From Rugalucina vietnamica (Eukaryota; Mollusca; Bivalvia; Lucinida; Lucinidae), in contig OZ024875.1 in assembly GCA_964017185.1 (NCBI GenBank), forward strand, positions 43,493,486 through 43,557,485: a stretch of 64,000 nucleotides of DNA, written 5' to 3'. This document shows positions 45,583 through 58,936 of this stretch, in pieces. The translations under genes were made by a program, and so were the position numbers. Numbering within the stretch: the stretch's first letter is position 1; every line of letters begins with the position of its first letter. Below the pieces are notes generated by a model. That model was not told the DNA's origin and made no database searches. It was given only the letters and a program-made list of their open reading frames with translations.

Positions 45583-46987
45583 TACAATATAAATTTGGGG
45601 CATATTCAGCAGGGGTGATTTCAGACGATGATAGAAGCGTTTGAAGTACAATAGAACACTGGTGCCTAATCAACATGAGTCATTACAGGCAATGATATTG
45701 GTATTTGTATTAAAATATAACAGTAAAGCCTAATCAGCAGCAGTGAATACAGGCTATTGGGTTTGTAGTACTACATAACACCAGGGCCTAATCAACAGGA
45801 GTGATAACAGGCGATGACAGGTACGTTTTCATACTATATAACACTGGGACCTTATCAGCAGGAGTGAGTACAGAAAATAATAGAGGCGTTTTTGTGACGT
45901 TTGTAGTACAATAAGGTATTGGGGCCTAATCAGTAGGAGTGATTATAGGCGATGATAGGGACTCATTTAGTTCAATGTTACTTTGGGGCCTTATCAGCAG
46001 GATGTGACTTCATGCGTTGAAAGAAGCGTTTGTAAATAAATATAACACTGCTGATTTATCAGCAGGAATGAATACAGGCAATGATATGGGCATTTGTAGT
46101 ACAATTTAACTCTAGTGCCTAATCAGCAGAAGTGATAACAGGTCACGAAAAGGAGGTACGTAATACTACATAATACTAGGACTAATCAACAGGAGTGATT
46201 ACAGTCGTTGATAGGCACGTTTTTATAACAATATTTCACTGGGACCTTATCAACAGGACTGATTACAGGCAATGATATGGGTATTTGTAGTAATATATTT
46301 CACTAGGGCCTAATCAACAGCAGGAGTGATTACAGGCGATGACAAGCACGTTCTATTACTATATAACACTGGAGGATTATCAGAAAAAGTGACTGCAGAA
46401 GATAATAGAGGCGTTTGTTGTACAAAATATGACCGGGGTATAATTTGCAGGAGTAGTTACATGCGATGAAAGTGACGTTTGTAGTACAATAACGCATTCA
46501 GGCCTAATGAGGAGGAGCTTTTACAGGCGATGTTAGGGGCGTTTGTAGTAGAATATTACTTTGAGGCCTAATCAGCAGGAGTGATTACAGGCGATGAAAT
46601 CAGCGTTTGTATTAAAATTTACACCGGGGCCTTATCTACAAGAGTGATTACAGGCGACTCAAGGCACGTTTGTATTGCTATGTAAAATTGGCGCCTTTAC
46701 AGCAGGAGTGATAACAGGCGATGAAAGAGGCGTTAATAGGGTGTTTTGTTTAACTATATAATACTAGGGGCCTAATCAACAGGGGTGATTACAGGCAATG
46801 ACAGAGGCATTAAAATGTAGCTTTGTAGAACTATATTGCACCAGGGGCCTTATCAACAGTAGTGATTACAGGTGATGACAGGTACGCTTGTCTTGCTTTA
46901 TGAAACTGGGGCCTTATCAGCAGGAGTGATTACAGGCAATTATAGAGGCATTTATAGTACAACTAAAGACTGGGGCTAATTCGTAGT

Positions 46988-47280
46988 AAGGTACAAGTAG
47001 GCAAAGATCAGGAAAAGGCGCAATCAGAAAGAGATTCCCACTCCAAAAACCGAGGTGGGAAAAAACCAAACTAACAATCAGGCACTTATACCATGAAACA
47101 TATCGTAAGCCGAATGAGCAGCTATTTTCCCAATAGGTGGCCACTTAGTTACCTTAACTTAATTAAAAATATGAAAACATACATAAGGCGCCAACAGCAC
47201 AAAAAAATTTAAACACCAAGACATAAAATAAAAAGTACCACCACAGAAGTATCGCCTTGGAACGATCAGTAACACAAAGT
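46988..47280 (-). mobile_element. Retroposon copy (~290 bp) in the array, inverted
   Basis: The left end AAGGTACAAGTAGGCAAAGA, then GCGCAATCAGAAAGAGATTC and CCAAAAACCGAGGTGGG, is the complement of the fragments at 33,787, 35,044 and 36,061, but it carries about 200 bp more. AGTAG-type sequence on both sides may be a short target duplication. A 24-bp remnant of the same end (GTACAAGAGGGCAAGGATCA) lies at about 43,840. Confidence 0.65.
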
Positions 47281-48086
47281 AGTAGTTATACGTGATGATA
47301 GGGGGTTTTCAGTATGATATATCACTGGCCTTTATCAGCAGGAGCGATTTCATGCGATGACAGGGACGTTTGTAATACATAATAACTTTGGGGCCTTATC
47401 AGCAGCAGTAACGACATGGAGGATTGTAGTACTATATAACACGGTGGCCTAATCAACAGGAGTGATTACAGGTGTTGAAAGGGCGGTTTTCATAAAATAT
47501 AACACAGGGGCCTTATCAACAGGAGTGATTAGAGGCTAAAATAGTGGATTTTGTAGTACAATATAAATTTGGGGCCTATTCAGCAGGGTTGATTTCAGAC
47601 GATGATAGGAGCGTTTGAAGTACAATATTACACTGGGGCCGAATCAACATGAGTCATTACAGGCAATGATATTGGTATTTGTATTAAGATATAACAGTAA
47701 AGCCTAATCAGCAGCAGTTATTACATGTCATTAGGTTTGTAGTACTACACAACACCAGGGCCTAATCAACAGGAGTGATAACAGGCTATGGCAGGTACGT
47801 TTTCATACTACAAGTATATAACACTTGGACCTTATCAGCAGGGGTGAGTACAGCAGATAATAGATGACAGGGACGCATTTTGTTCAATTTTTGTGACGTT
47901 TGTAGTAAAATAAGGCATTGGGGCCTAATCAGTACTAGTGTTTACAGGCGATGATAGGTGCGCATTTAGTTCAATAATAATTTGACGCTTTATCAGCAGG
48001 ATGTGACTTCATGCGTTGAAAGATGCGTTTGAAAATAAATATAACACTGCAAATTTATCAGCAGGAATGATAACAGGCAATGATAT

Positions 48087-49402
48087 GTTAGAGTTGAAGT
48101 ATCGAGTAGAAAAAATAAGTAAAATAAAGCGAGTCGAAGACGAGCTGTTTTTACTTATTTTTTCTACGAGGTCTTTAACTAACTTGTACGAGGTATGGCA
48201 GGAAAGTTCGTAGACACTCCAGCTTTCAGAAAAAGTAACGCGTCGTTGAAAAAGCGCTTTACATAATTTCAAGCAGCAATATCTTATGAGTATATTTCAG
48301 AAATTTTGTGCAATTTGAAGTAATAACACGCTTGGTAGAGCCACTTTTCTGCTTGAGGGTAGGGCCGTGCGGGGCAGGTGTCAAAACGTGATAAAATGTG
48401 ACGATTTTTACATTCTGTTTTTGCTTGTGAAACGGCACGGAAGTGTTCTGTAACGTTAAAATATTTTGATCCTGAAAGAATGCTCATTCAACAACGTTTT
48501 CTGAATGTTTGGGCCTTGGCGGCAGTACAGTTTGATATCTGTGAATAAAATTTCAGATGCAGTCCGAAAAAAATGTTTGAAAAAATGGCGTAATTTTGAC
48601 GTCGGAGAACAGCCGATAACCATAAAATTGTGTGTTTTTGTTATGGAAATGGCCAACAAACACGATGGAAATGATATAAACAACAACATAAAAGCTATCA
48701 GCTTGTCTGTCACTAGTTTACAAGTGGCAGAGTTGATTTTTGGATGCTCGGTAGATCATCTAAGATGATAAACGGCGGCGGAAGGGCACTCGTCTTACAT
48801 TCCCTTACATTCCCAGCGAATGAAAATTCTTCTATATGTTCAACCGGTCATCAGAGAACCTGAGGACAGTTGGCACAAATCTGCATTTGACAGCTGGATA
48901 CATATAATAAAATTGTACTGATATCCAAGGACCCTATGTGGAATAACTCTGAAACATCGGTTAAACTTGTTACAAATATATAAAGCACTGGCAGCAATAA
49001 ACTTCAAGTAACGTCACTGTGACGTTGACCCTTGCCCCGCTCCCGGTTAGGGAGGTGCACATAAAAGGCTGTAGAAGATGTCGTGTTGGCCAGATTTTCA
49101 TAAAATTTCGTCTATTTGCACATGAAATATTTTTGCAAACCCAGATATATTCATTTTGACAGAATTTCTTTTTCTGTTAAAAATACTAATGGTGTCTACG
49201 AACTTTCCTGCCATACCTCGTAGTATGTCAGAACACCAATTGACAGATCCGTACTGTAACTTCCGACATCAGGAAGCTACAGTACGGTTTTAATTCCGCC
49301 TCCTTCCTGAGTATTAATATGAAGGCCCGCCTTCTCTGATATTAACTTGTATTGATTTAATCAAACAGAAACATCAAAAAACAGCAGAAAGTCATACTAC
49401 AA
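48087..49402. mobile_element. Composite element in the array, carrying a nested element
   Basis: Module A foldback (GTTAGAGTTGAAGTATCGAG to CTTTAACTAAC) abuts module B (TTGTA...GTCATACTACAA). Module B is split after TTGTA by the nested unit at 48,189-49,220. Flanking monomers are the same as those around 58,656-58,936. Confidence 0.8.
48189..49220. mobile_element. Nested 1.03-kb TA-flanked element with perfect 29-bp inverted ends
   Basis: CGAGGTATGGCAGGAAAGTT continues to GTAGACAC and recurs in perfect inverse at the right. TA duplicated at 48,187-48,188 and 49,221-49,222. Both signs fit mariner-type transposition. The open frame at 48,505-48,768 has no transposase motif, so the element is non-autonomous; identical ends suggest recent movement. 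Confidence 0.85.
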
Positions 49403-52400
49403 GGGCATTTGTAGTACAATTAAGCTCTAGTGCCTAATCAGCAGAAGTGATAACAGGTCACGAAAGGGAGGTACGTTATACTACATAACACTAGAAATAA
49501 TCAACAGGAGTGATTACAGGCGTCGATAGGCACGTTTGTATAACAATATTTCACTGGGGCCTTATCAACAGGACTGATTACAGGCAATGATATGGGTATT
49601 TGTAGTAAAATATTTCACTAGGGCCTAATCAACAGCAGGAGTGATTACAGGCGATGACAAGCACGTTCTGTTACTATAAAACACTGGAACATTATCAACA
49701 AAAGTGACTGCAGAAGATAATAGAGTCGTTTGTTGTAAAAAAAATATGATCGGGGTATAATTTGTAGGAGTAGTTACATGCGATGAAAATGACGTTTGTA
49801 GTACAATAACGCATTCGGGCCTAATAAGGAGGAGTTTTTACAGGCGATGATAGGGGCGTTTGTATTACAATATTACTTTGGGGCCTAATCAGCAGGAGTG
49901 ATTACAGGCGATGAAAAAAGCGTTTGTGATAAAATTTTAAACCGGAGCCTTATCTACAAGAGTGATTACAGGCGACTCAAGGCACGTTTGTATTGCTATG
50001 TAAAATTGGCGCCTTTACAGCAGGAGTGATTACAGGCGATGAAAGAGGCGTTAATAGGGAGTTTTGTTTAACTATATAACACTAGGAGCCTAATCAACAG
50101 GAGTGATTACAGGCAATGACAGAGGCATTAATATGTAGTTTAGTAGAACTATATAGCACTAGAGGCCTTATCAACAGGAGTGATTACAGGTGATGACAGG
50201 TACGTTTGTCTTGCTATATGAAATTGGGGCCTTATCAGCAGGAGTGATTACAGGCAATTATAGAGGCATTTATAGTACAACTAAAGACTGGAGCTAATTC
50301 GCAATAGTAGTCATACGTGATGATAGGCGGGGGGGGGGGGGGTTCAGTATGATATAACACTGGGACCTTATCAGCCGGAGCGATTACATGCGATGACAGG
50401 GGCGTTTGTAATACATAATAACTTTGGGGCCTTATCAGCAGCAGTAATGATAGGTCACTATATGGAGGATTGTAGTACTATATAACACTGTGGACTAATC
50501 AACAGGAGTGATAACAGGTGTTGATAGGGCGGTTTTCATATAGCACAGGGGCCTTATCAACAGGAGTGATTAGATCCGAAAATAGTGGATTTTGAAGTAC
50601 AATATAAATTTGGGGCCTATTCAGCAGGGGTGATTTCAGACGATGATAGGAGCGTTTGGAGTACAATATTACACTGAGGCCTAATCAACATGCGTGAGTA
50701 CAAAAGATAACAGAGGCGTTTTTGTGACGTTTGTAGTACAATAAGGTATTGGGGCCTAATCAGTAGGAGTGATTACAGGCTATGATAGGGACGCATTTAG
50801 TTCAATATTACTTTGGGGCCTTATCAGCAGGATGTGACGTCATGCGTTGAAAGAAGCGTTTGTAAATAAATATAACACTGCAGATTTATCATCAGGAATG
50901 ATTACAGGCAATGATATGGGCATTTGTAGTACAATTTAACTCTAGTGCCTAATCAGCAGAAGTGATAACAGGTCACGAAAGGGAGGTACGTAATACTACT
51001 TAACACTAGGACTAATCAACAGAAGTGATTTCAGGAGTCGATAGGCACGTTTTTATAACAATATTTCACTGGGGCCTTATCAACAGGACTGATAACAGGC
51101 AATAATATGGGTATTTGTAGTAATATATTACACTAGGGCCTAATCAACAGCAGGAGTGATTACAGGCGATGACAAGCACGTTCTATTACTATATAACACT
51201 GGAACATTATCAGTAAAAGTGACTGCAGAAGATAATAGAGGCGTTTGTTGTACAAAATATGACGGGTATAATTTGTAGGAGTAGTTACATGCGATGAAAA
51301 TGACGTTTGTAGTACAATAACGCATTCGGGCCTAATAAGGAGGAGTTTTTACAGGCGATGATAGGGGCGTTTGTAGTACAATATTACTTTGGGGCCTAAT
51401 CAGCAGGAGTGATTACAGGCGATGAAAGCAGCGTTTGTAATAAAATTTTACACCGGGGCCTTATCTACAAGAGTGATTTCAGGCGACTCAAGGCACGTTT
51501 GTATTGCTATGTAAAATTGGCGCCTTTACAGCAGGAGTGATTACAGGCGACGAAAGAGGCGTTTTTTTATTGGGTAGTTTTGTTCAACTTTATAACACTA
51601 GGGCCTAATCAACAGGAGTGATTACAGGCAATGACAGAGGGATTTAAATGTAGTTTTGTAAAACTATAAAGCACTAGGGGCCTTATCAACAGGGGTGATT
51701 ACAGGTGATGACAGGTACGCTTGTCTTGCTATATGAAACTAGGGCCTTATCAGCAGGAGTGATTACAGGCTATTATAGAGGCATTTATGGTACAACTAAA
51801 GACTGGGGCTAATTCGCAGTAGTAGTCATACGTGATGATAGGGGGTTTTCAGTATGATATAACACTGGGACCTTATCAGCAGGAGTGATTACATGTGATG
51901 ACAGGGACTTTTGTAATACATAATTACTTTGGGGCCTAATCAGCAGCAGTAATGACAGGTCACTATATGGAGGATTGTAGTACTATATAACACTGTGGCC
52001 TAATCAACAGGAGTGATAACAGGAGTTGATAGGGCGGTTTTCATAAAATATAACACAGGGGCCTTATCAACAGGAGTGATTAGATCCGAAAATAGTGGAT
52101 TTTGAAGTACAATATAAATTTGGGGCCTATTCAGCAGGGGTGATTTCAGACGATAATGGGAGCGTTTGAAGTATTTTACACTGGGGCCTAATCAACATGA
52201 GTGAGTACAGAAGATAACAGAGGCGTTTTTGTGACGTTTGTAGTACAATAAGGTATTTGGGCCTGATCAGTAGGAGTGATTACAGGCGATGATAGGGACG
52301 CATTTAGTTCAATATTACTTTGGGGCCTTATCAGCAGGATGTGACGTCATGCGTTGAAAGAAGCGTTTGTAAATAAATATAACACTGCAGATTTATCATC

Positions 52401-52626
52401 AGGAATGATTACAGGCAAGGATATGGGCATTTGTAGTACAATTTAACTCTAGTGCCTAATCAGCAGAAGTGATAACTGATCACGAAAGGGGGGTACGTAA
52501 TACTACTTAACACTAGGACTAATCAACAGGAGTGATTTCAGGCATCGATAGGCACGTTTGTATAACAATATTTCACTGGGGCCTTATCAACAGGACTGAT
52601 TATAGGCAATGATATGGGTATTTGTA

Positions 52627-53588
52627 CGAAGGGCGTTCAAAAAGTTCGCGGAAAAGTGCCATCATATTCTTAGTTTGTAAATCAGATGAATTAAACTATT
52701 ACAGTTATATAGACAAACATGATTTGTACTTATACAGCAAATTTTGCTGCTCTGGCATGAATACAATGTTAACAGTGGTTGCTATGGAAACCGTACATTA
52801 CGATTACCGGCCCACTTTTGTTCATTTTTCGAAAAGTCGACGTTAAATGATGACGTTGCATTTGACAGTTTACCGTGCTTTTTTCACCAAACTTTGTATG
52901 AGCAAAAGTCAATATGTTTGCGGTGAGCACATTACGTCATATAAGTCTGTGACGTCATTTGGGCGTAAAGCGGCCATATTGTTTAGTGGGTATGCCTAAA
53001 ATGCGAAGGGAACAACGGTATTCGATAAATTGTGTGTTTGGAACGGACTATAAAAGAAAGAAACACTGCTAAGAGCAGAAAGCGCATATGGCAACAAGGA
53101 AATTAAGAAAACGGCAATCAACAAATAGTATGCATGATTTCTACACGACCAGAAAAGCGTCCATGTCGACTCGCGCAGCGTAACGTCAAATAACGCCATA
53201 CTGTCGAAAATGATCGTCGTGATAGAAATGAGTAGAATTCGTGAAATACACAACATATCGAATTGTAGTTTGGGCACAATTCACGACATTATACACACAG
53301 AACTGACAATTAGACACCTGTATGCCAGGTAGATTCCAAAAATGCTTAAGAGCTAGCCAACAACGGCATGAATGCGTATAGCATGGCGTTGTTATGACGT
53401 TGGGCCGGTTTTACTGTAGTTACCTTAGAAACGCACGTGATTTAATGCCTAATTTTTATCCGATTTTATTCAAATTTTGTGAATATCTTAACAATATATT
53501 TATGTACAACATGCATAGAGATCGCGAATTTCACATGAAAACTAACAATTTGGCAGCACTTTTCCTCGGACTTTTTGAATCCCCCTCG
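52627..53588 (+). mobile_element. Degenerate mariner element, TA-flanked
   Basis: The left end CGAAGGGCGTTCAAAAAGTT and right end (inverse) CGAGGGGGATTCAAAAAGTC match imperfectly over about 33 bp; TA flanks both sides (52,625-52,626 and 53,589-53,590). It splits a monomer whose halves GGTATTTG and GTAATATATTTCAC are continuous in sister monomers. At 962 bp it is shorter than the usual ~1.3 kb, having lost the catalytic half. Confidence 0.85.
52993..53400 (+). pseudogene. Mariner transposase N-terminal half, broken
   Basis: From about 53,000 a frame starts MRREQRYSINCVFG, like the helix-turn-helix start of mariner transposases (typically QRYxIKFCxxLG). In a different frame from about 53,218, VIEMSRIREIHNIS is followed by NCSLGTIHDIIHTELTIRHL and YAR-stop-IPKML. 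The family has SxGSVHxILxxxLGMxKxxARWVPxxL there, so the stop replaces the conserved Trp (TGG to TAG). Frameshifts and stops separate the pieces, and the DD34D catalytic domain is absent. Confidence 0.75.
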
Positions 53589-56500
53589 TAGTAATATATT
53601 TCACTAGGGCCTAATGAACAGCAGGAGTGATTACAGGCGATGACGAGCACGTTCTATTACTATATAACACTGGAACATTATCAGCAAAAGTGACTGCAGA
53701 AGATAATAGAGGGGTTTGTTGTACAAAATATGACCGGGGTATAATTTGCAGGAGCAGTTAAATGCGATGAAAGTGACGTTTGTAGTACAATAACGCATTC
53801 GGGCCTAATAAGTAGGAGTTTTACAGGCGATGATAGGGGCGTTTGTAGTTCAATATTACTTTGGGGCCTAATCAGCAGGAGTCATTACAGGCGATGAAAG
53901 CAGCGTTTGTAATAAAATTTTACACCGGGGCCTTATCTACAAGAGTAATTACAGGCGACTCAAGGCACGTTTGTATTGCTATGTAAAATTGGCGCCTTTA
54001 CAGCAGTAGTGATTACAGGCGATGAAAGCGGCGTTAATAGGGAGTTTTGTTTAACTATATTAAACTAGGGGCCTAATCAACAGGAGTGATTACAGGCAAT
54101 GACAGAGGCTTTAATATGTAGTTTTGTAGAACTATATAGCACTAGGAGCCTTATCAACAGGAGTGATTACATGTGATGACAGGTACGTTTGTCTTGCTAT
54201 TTGAAACTGGGGCCTTATCAGCAGGTGTGATTACAGGCAATTATAGAGGCATTTATAGTACAACTAAAGACTGGGGCTAATTCGCAGTAGTAATCATACG
54301 TGATGATAGGGGGTTTTCAGTATAATATAACACTGGGACCTTATCAGAAGGAGCGATTACATGCGATGACAGGGACGTTTGTAATACATAATAACTTTGG
54401 GGCCTTATCAGCAGCAGTAATGACAGGTCACTATATGGAGAATTGTAGTACTATATAACACTGTGGCCTAATCAACAGGAGTGATAAAAGGTGTTGATAG
54501 GGCTGTTTTCATAAAATATATCACATGGGCCTTATCAACAGGAGTGGTTAGAGGCGAAAATAGTGGATTTTGTAGTACAATATTAATTTGGGGCCTATCC
54601 AGCAGGGGTGATTTCAGACGATGATAGGAGCGTTTGAAGTACAATATTACGCTGGGGCCTTATAAACATGAATCATTACAGGCATTAATATTGGTATTTG
54701 TATTAAAATATAACAGTAAAGCCTAATCGGCAGCAGTGATTACAGGTCATTAGGTTTGTAGTACTACATAACTAATCAACAGGAGTGATAACAGGCGATG
54801 ACAGGTACGTTTACATACTATATAACACTGGGACCTGAGCAGCAGGAGTGAGAACAGACGATAAAAGAGGCGTTTTTGTGACGTTTGTAGTATAATAAGG
54901 TATTGGGGCCTAATCAGTAGGAGTGATTACAGGCGATGATAGGGACGCATTTAGTTCAATATTACTTTGGGGCCTTATCAGCAGGATGTGACTTCATGCG
55001 TTGAAAGAAGCGTTTGTAAATAAATATAATACTGGAGATTTACCAGCAGGACTGATTACAGGCAATGATATGGGCATTTGTAGTACAAGACTCTAGTGCC
55101 TAATCAGCAGGAGTGATAACAGGTCACGAAAGGGAGGTACGTAATACTACTTAACACTAGGACTAATCAACAGGAGTGATTTCAGGCGTCGATATGCACG
55201 TTTGTATAACAATATTTCACTGGGGCCTTATCAACAGGACTGATAACAGGCAATGATATGGGTATTTGTAGTAATATATTACACTAGGGCCTAAGCAACA
55301 GCAGGAGTGATTACAGGCGATGACAAGCACGTTCTATTACTATAAAATACTGGAACATTATCAGCAAAAGTGACTGCAGAAGATAATAGAGGCGTTTGTT
55401 GTACAAAATATGACCGGGGTATAATTTGCAGGAGTAGTTACATGCGATGAAAATGACGTTTGTAGTACAATAACGCATTCGAGCCTAATAAATAGAAGTT
55501 TTTACAGGCGATGATAGGGGCGTTTGTAGTACAATATTACTTTGGGGCCTAATCAGCAGGAGTGATTACAGGCGATGAAAGAAGCGTTTGTATTGAAATT
55601 TACACCGGGGCCTTATGTACAAGAGTGATTACAGGCGACTCAAGGCACGTTTGTATTGCTATGTAAATTGGCGCCTTTACAGCAGGAGTGATTACAGGCG
55701 ATGAAAGAGGCGTTAATAGGGTGTTTTGTTTAACTATACAATACTAGGGGCCTAATCACAGGGGTAATTACAGGCAATGACAGAGGCATTAAAATGTAGT
55801 TTTGTAGAACTAAATTGCACCAGGGGCCTTATCAACAGGAGTGATTACAGGTGATGAGAGGTACGTTTGTCTTGGTATATCAAATTGGGGCCTTATCAGC
55901 AGGAGTGATTACAGTCAATTATAGAGGCATTTATTTATAGTACAACTAAAGACTGGGGCTAATTCGCAATAGTAGTCATACGTGATGATAGGGGGGTTTC
56001 AGTATGATATAACACTGGGACCTTATCAGCAGGAGCGATTACATGCGATGACAGGGGCGTTTGTAATACATAATACAGGCGATGATAAGGACGCATTTTG
56101 TTCAATATTACTTTGGAGCCTTATCAGCTGGGTGTGACGTCATGCGTTGAAAGAAGCGTTTGTAAATAAATATAACACTGCAGATTTATCAGCAGGAATG
56201 ATTACAGGCAATGATATGGGCATTTGTAGTACAATTTAACTCTAGTGCCTAATCAGCAGAAGTGATAACATGTCACGAAAGGGAGGTACGTAATACTACT
56301 TAACACTAGGACTAATCAACAGGAGTGATTTCAGGCGTCGATAGGCACGTTTTTATAACAATATTTCACTGGGGCCTTATCAACAGGACTGATAACAGGC
56401 AATGATATGGGTATTTGTAGTAATATATTACACTAGGGCCTAATCAACAGCAGGAGTGATTACAGGCGATGACAAGCACGTTTTATTACTATATAACACT

Positions 56501-58655
56501 GGAACATTATCAGTAAAAGTGACTGCAGAAGATAATAGAGGCGTTTGTTGTACAAAATATGACCGGGGTATAATTTGCAGGAGTAGTTACATGCGATGAA
56601 AGTGACGTTTGTAGTACAATAACGCAGACGGGCCTAATAAATAGGAGTTTTTACAGGCGTGATAGGGGCGTTTGTAGTACAATATTACTTTGGGGCCTAA
56701 TCAGCAGGAGTGATTACAGGCGATGAAAGCAGCGTTTGTAATAAAATTTTACACCGGGGCCTTATCTACAAGAGTGATTTCAGGCGACTCAAGGCACGTT
56801 TGTATTGCTATGTAAATTTGGCGCCTTTACAGCAGGAGTGATTAAAGGCGGCGAAAGAGGCGTAAATAGGGAGTTTTGTTTAACTATATAACACTAGGGC
56901 CTAATCAACAGGAGTGATGACAGGCAATGACAGAGGCATTTAAATGTAGTTTTGTAGAACTATATAGCACTAGGGGCCTTATCAACAGGAGTGATTACAG
57001 GTGATGACAGGTACGCTTGTCTTGCTATATGAAACTAGGGCCTTATCAGCAGGAGTGATTACAGGCAATTATAGAGGCATTTATAGTACAACTAAAGACT
57101 GGGGCTAATTCGCAGTAGTAGTCATACGTGATGATAGGGGGTTTTCAGTATGATATAACACTGGGACCTTATCAGCAGGAGCGATTACATGTGATGACAG
57201 GGACTTTTGTAATACATAATAACTTTGGGGCCTTATCAGCAGCAGTAATGACAGGTCACTATATGGAGGATTGTAGTACTATATAACACTGTGGCCTAAT
57301 CAACAGGAGTGATAACAGGTGTTGATAGGGCGGTTTTCATAAAATATATTACATGGGCCTTATCAACACGCGTGATTAGAGGCGAAAATAGTGGATTTTT
57401 TAGTACAATATTAATTTGGGGCCTATTCAGCAGGGGTGATTTCAGACGATGATAGGAGCGTTTGAAGTACAATATTACGCTGGGGTCTAATCAACATGAG
57501 TCATTTCAGGCAATGATATTGGTATTTGTATTAAATTATAATAGTAAAGCCTAATCGGCAGCAGTGATTACAGGTCATTAGGTTTGTAGTACTACATAAC
57601 TAATCAACAGGAGTGATAACAGGCGATGACAGGTACGTTTTCATACTATATAACACTGGGACCTTAGCAGCAGGAGTGAGAACAGAAGATAAAAGAGGCG
57701 TTTTTGTGACGTTTGTAGTACAATAAGGTATTGGGGCCTAATCAGTAGAAGTGATTACAGGCGATGATAGGGACGCTTTAGTTCAATATTACTTTGGGGC
57801 CTTATCAGCAGGATGTGACTTCATGCGTTGAAAGCGTTTGTAAATAAATATAATACTGGATAATAATTTATCAGCAGGACTGATTACAGGCAATACTATG
57901 GGCGTTTGTAGTACAATATTACTTTGGGGCCTAATCAGCAGGAGTGATTACAGGCGATGAAAGCAGCGTTTGTAATAAAATTTTACACCGGGGCCTTATC
58001 TACAAGAGTGATTACAGGCGACTCAAGGTACGTTTGTATTGCTACAGGTGTTGAAAGGGCGATTTTCATAAAATATAACACAGGGGCCTTATCAACAGGA
58101 GTGATTAGAGGCAAAAATAGTGAATTTTGTAGTACAATATAAATTTGGGGCCTATTCAGCAGGGGTGATTTCAGACGATGATAGGAGCGTTTGAAGTACA
58201 ATATTACACTGGGGCCGAATCAACATGAGTCATTACAGGCAATGATATTGGTTTTGTATTAAGATATAACAGTAAAGCCTAATCAGCAGCAGTTATTACA
58301 GGTCATTAGGTTTGTAGTACTACACAACACCAGGGCCTAATCAACAGGAGTGATAACAGGCTATGGCATGTACGTTTTCATACTATATAACACTTGGACC
58401 TTATCAGCAGGGGTGAATACAGAAGATAATAGATGACAGGGACGCAATTTGTTCAATTTTTGTGACGTTTGTAGTAAAATAAGGTATTGGGGCCTAATCA
58501 GTACTAGTGCTTACAGGCGATGATAGGGACGCATTTAGTTCAATATTACTTTGACGCCTTATCAGCAGGATGTGACTTTATGCGTTGAAAGATGCGTTTG
58601 TAAATAAATACAAAACTGCAGATTTACCAGCAGGAATGATTACAGGCAATAATAT

Positions 58656-58936
58656 GTTAGAGTTAAAGTATCGAGTAGAAAAACTAAGTAAAATAAAGCG
58701 AGTCGAAGACGAGCTGTTTTTACTTATTTTTTCTACGAGGTCTTTAACTAACTTGTAGTATGACAGAACACCAATTGACAGATCCGTACTGTAACTTCCG
58801 ACATCAGGAAGCTACAGTACGGTTTTAATTCCGCCTCCTTCCTGAGTATTAATATGAAGGCCCGCCTCCTCTGATATTAACTTGTATTGATTTAATCTTA
58901 CAAAAACACCAAAAAAAGCAGAAAGTCATACTACAA
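58656..58936. mobile_element. Composite element in the array, uninterrupted copy (281 bp)
   Basis: Module A: GTTAGAGTTAAAGTATCGAG to ACGAGGTCTTTAACTAAC, an imperfect foldback of about 100 bp. Module B: TTGTAGTATGAC to GTCATACTACAA, with 12-bp inverted ends and an inner hairpin CCGTACTGTAACTTCC / GGAAGCTACAGTACGG. It interrupts a monomer between CAATAATAT and GGGCATTTGTAG. Confidence 0.8.

Noticed and set aside
48505-48768. 87-codon open frame in the nested TA element as a transposase
   Set aside because: It has no helix-turn-helix or DDE/D motif, is far too short, and a competing frame of 85 codons lies on the opposite strand.
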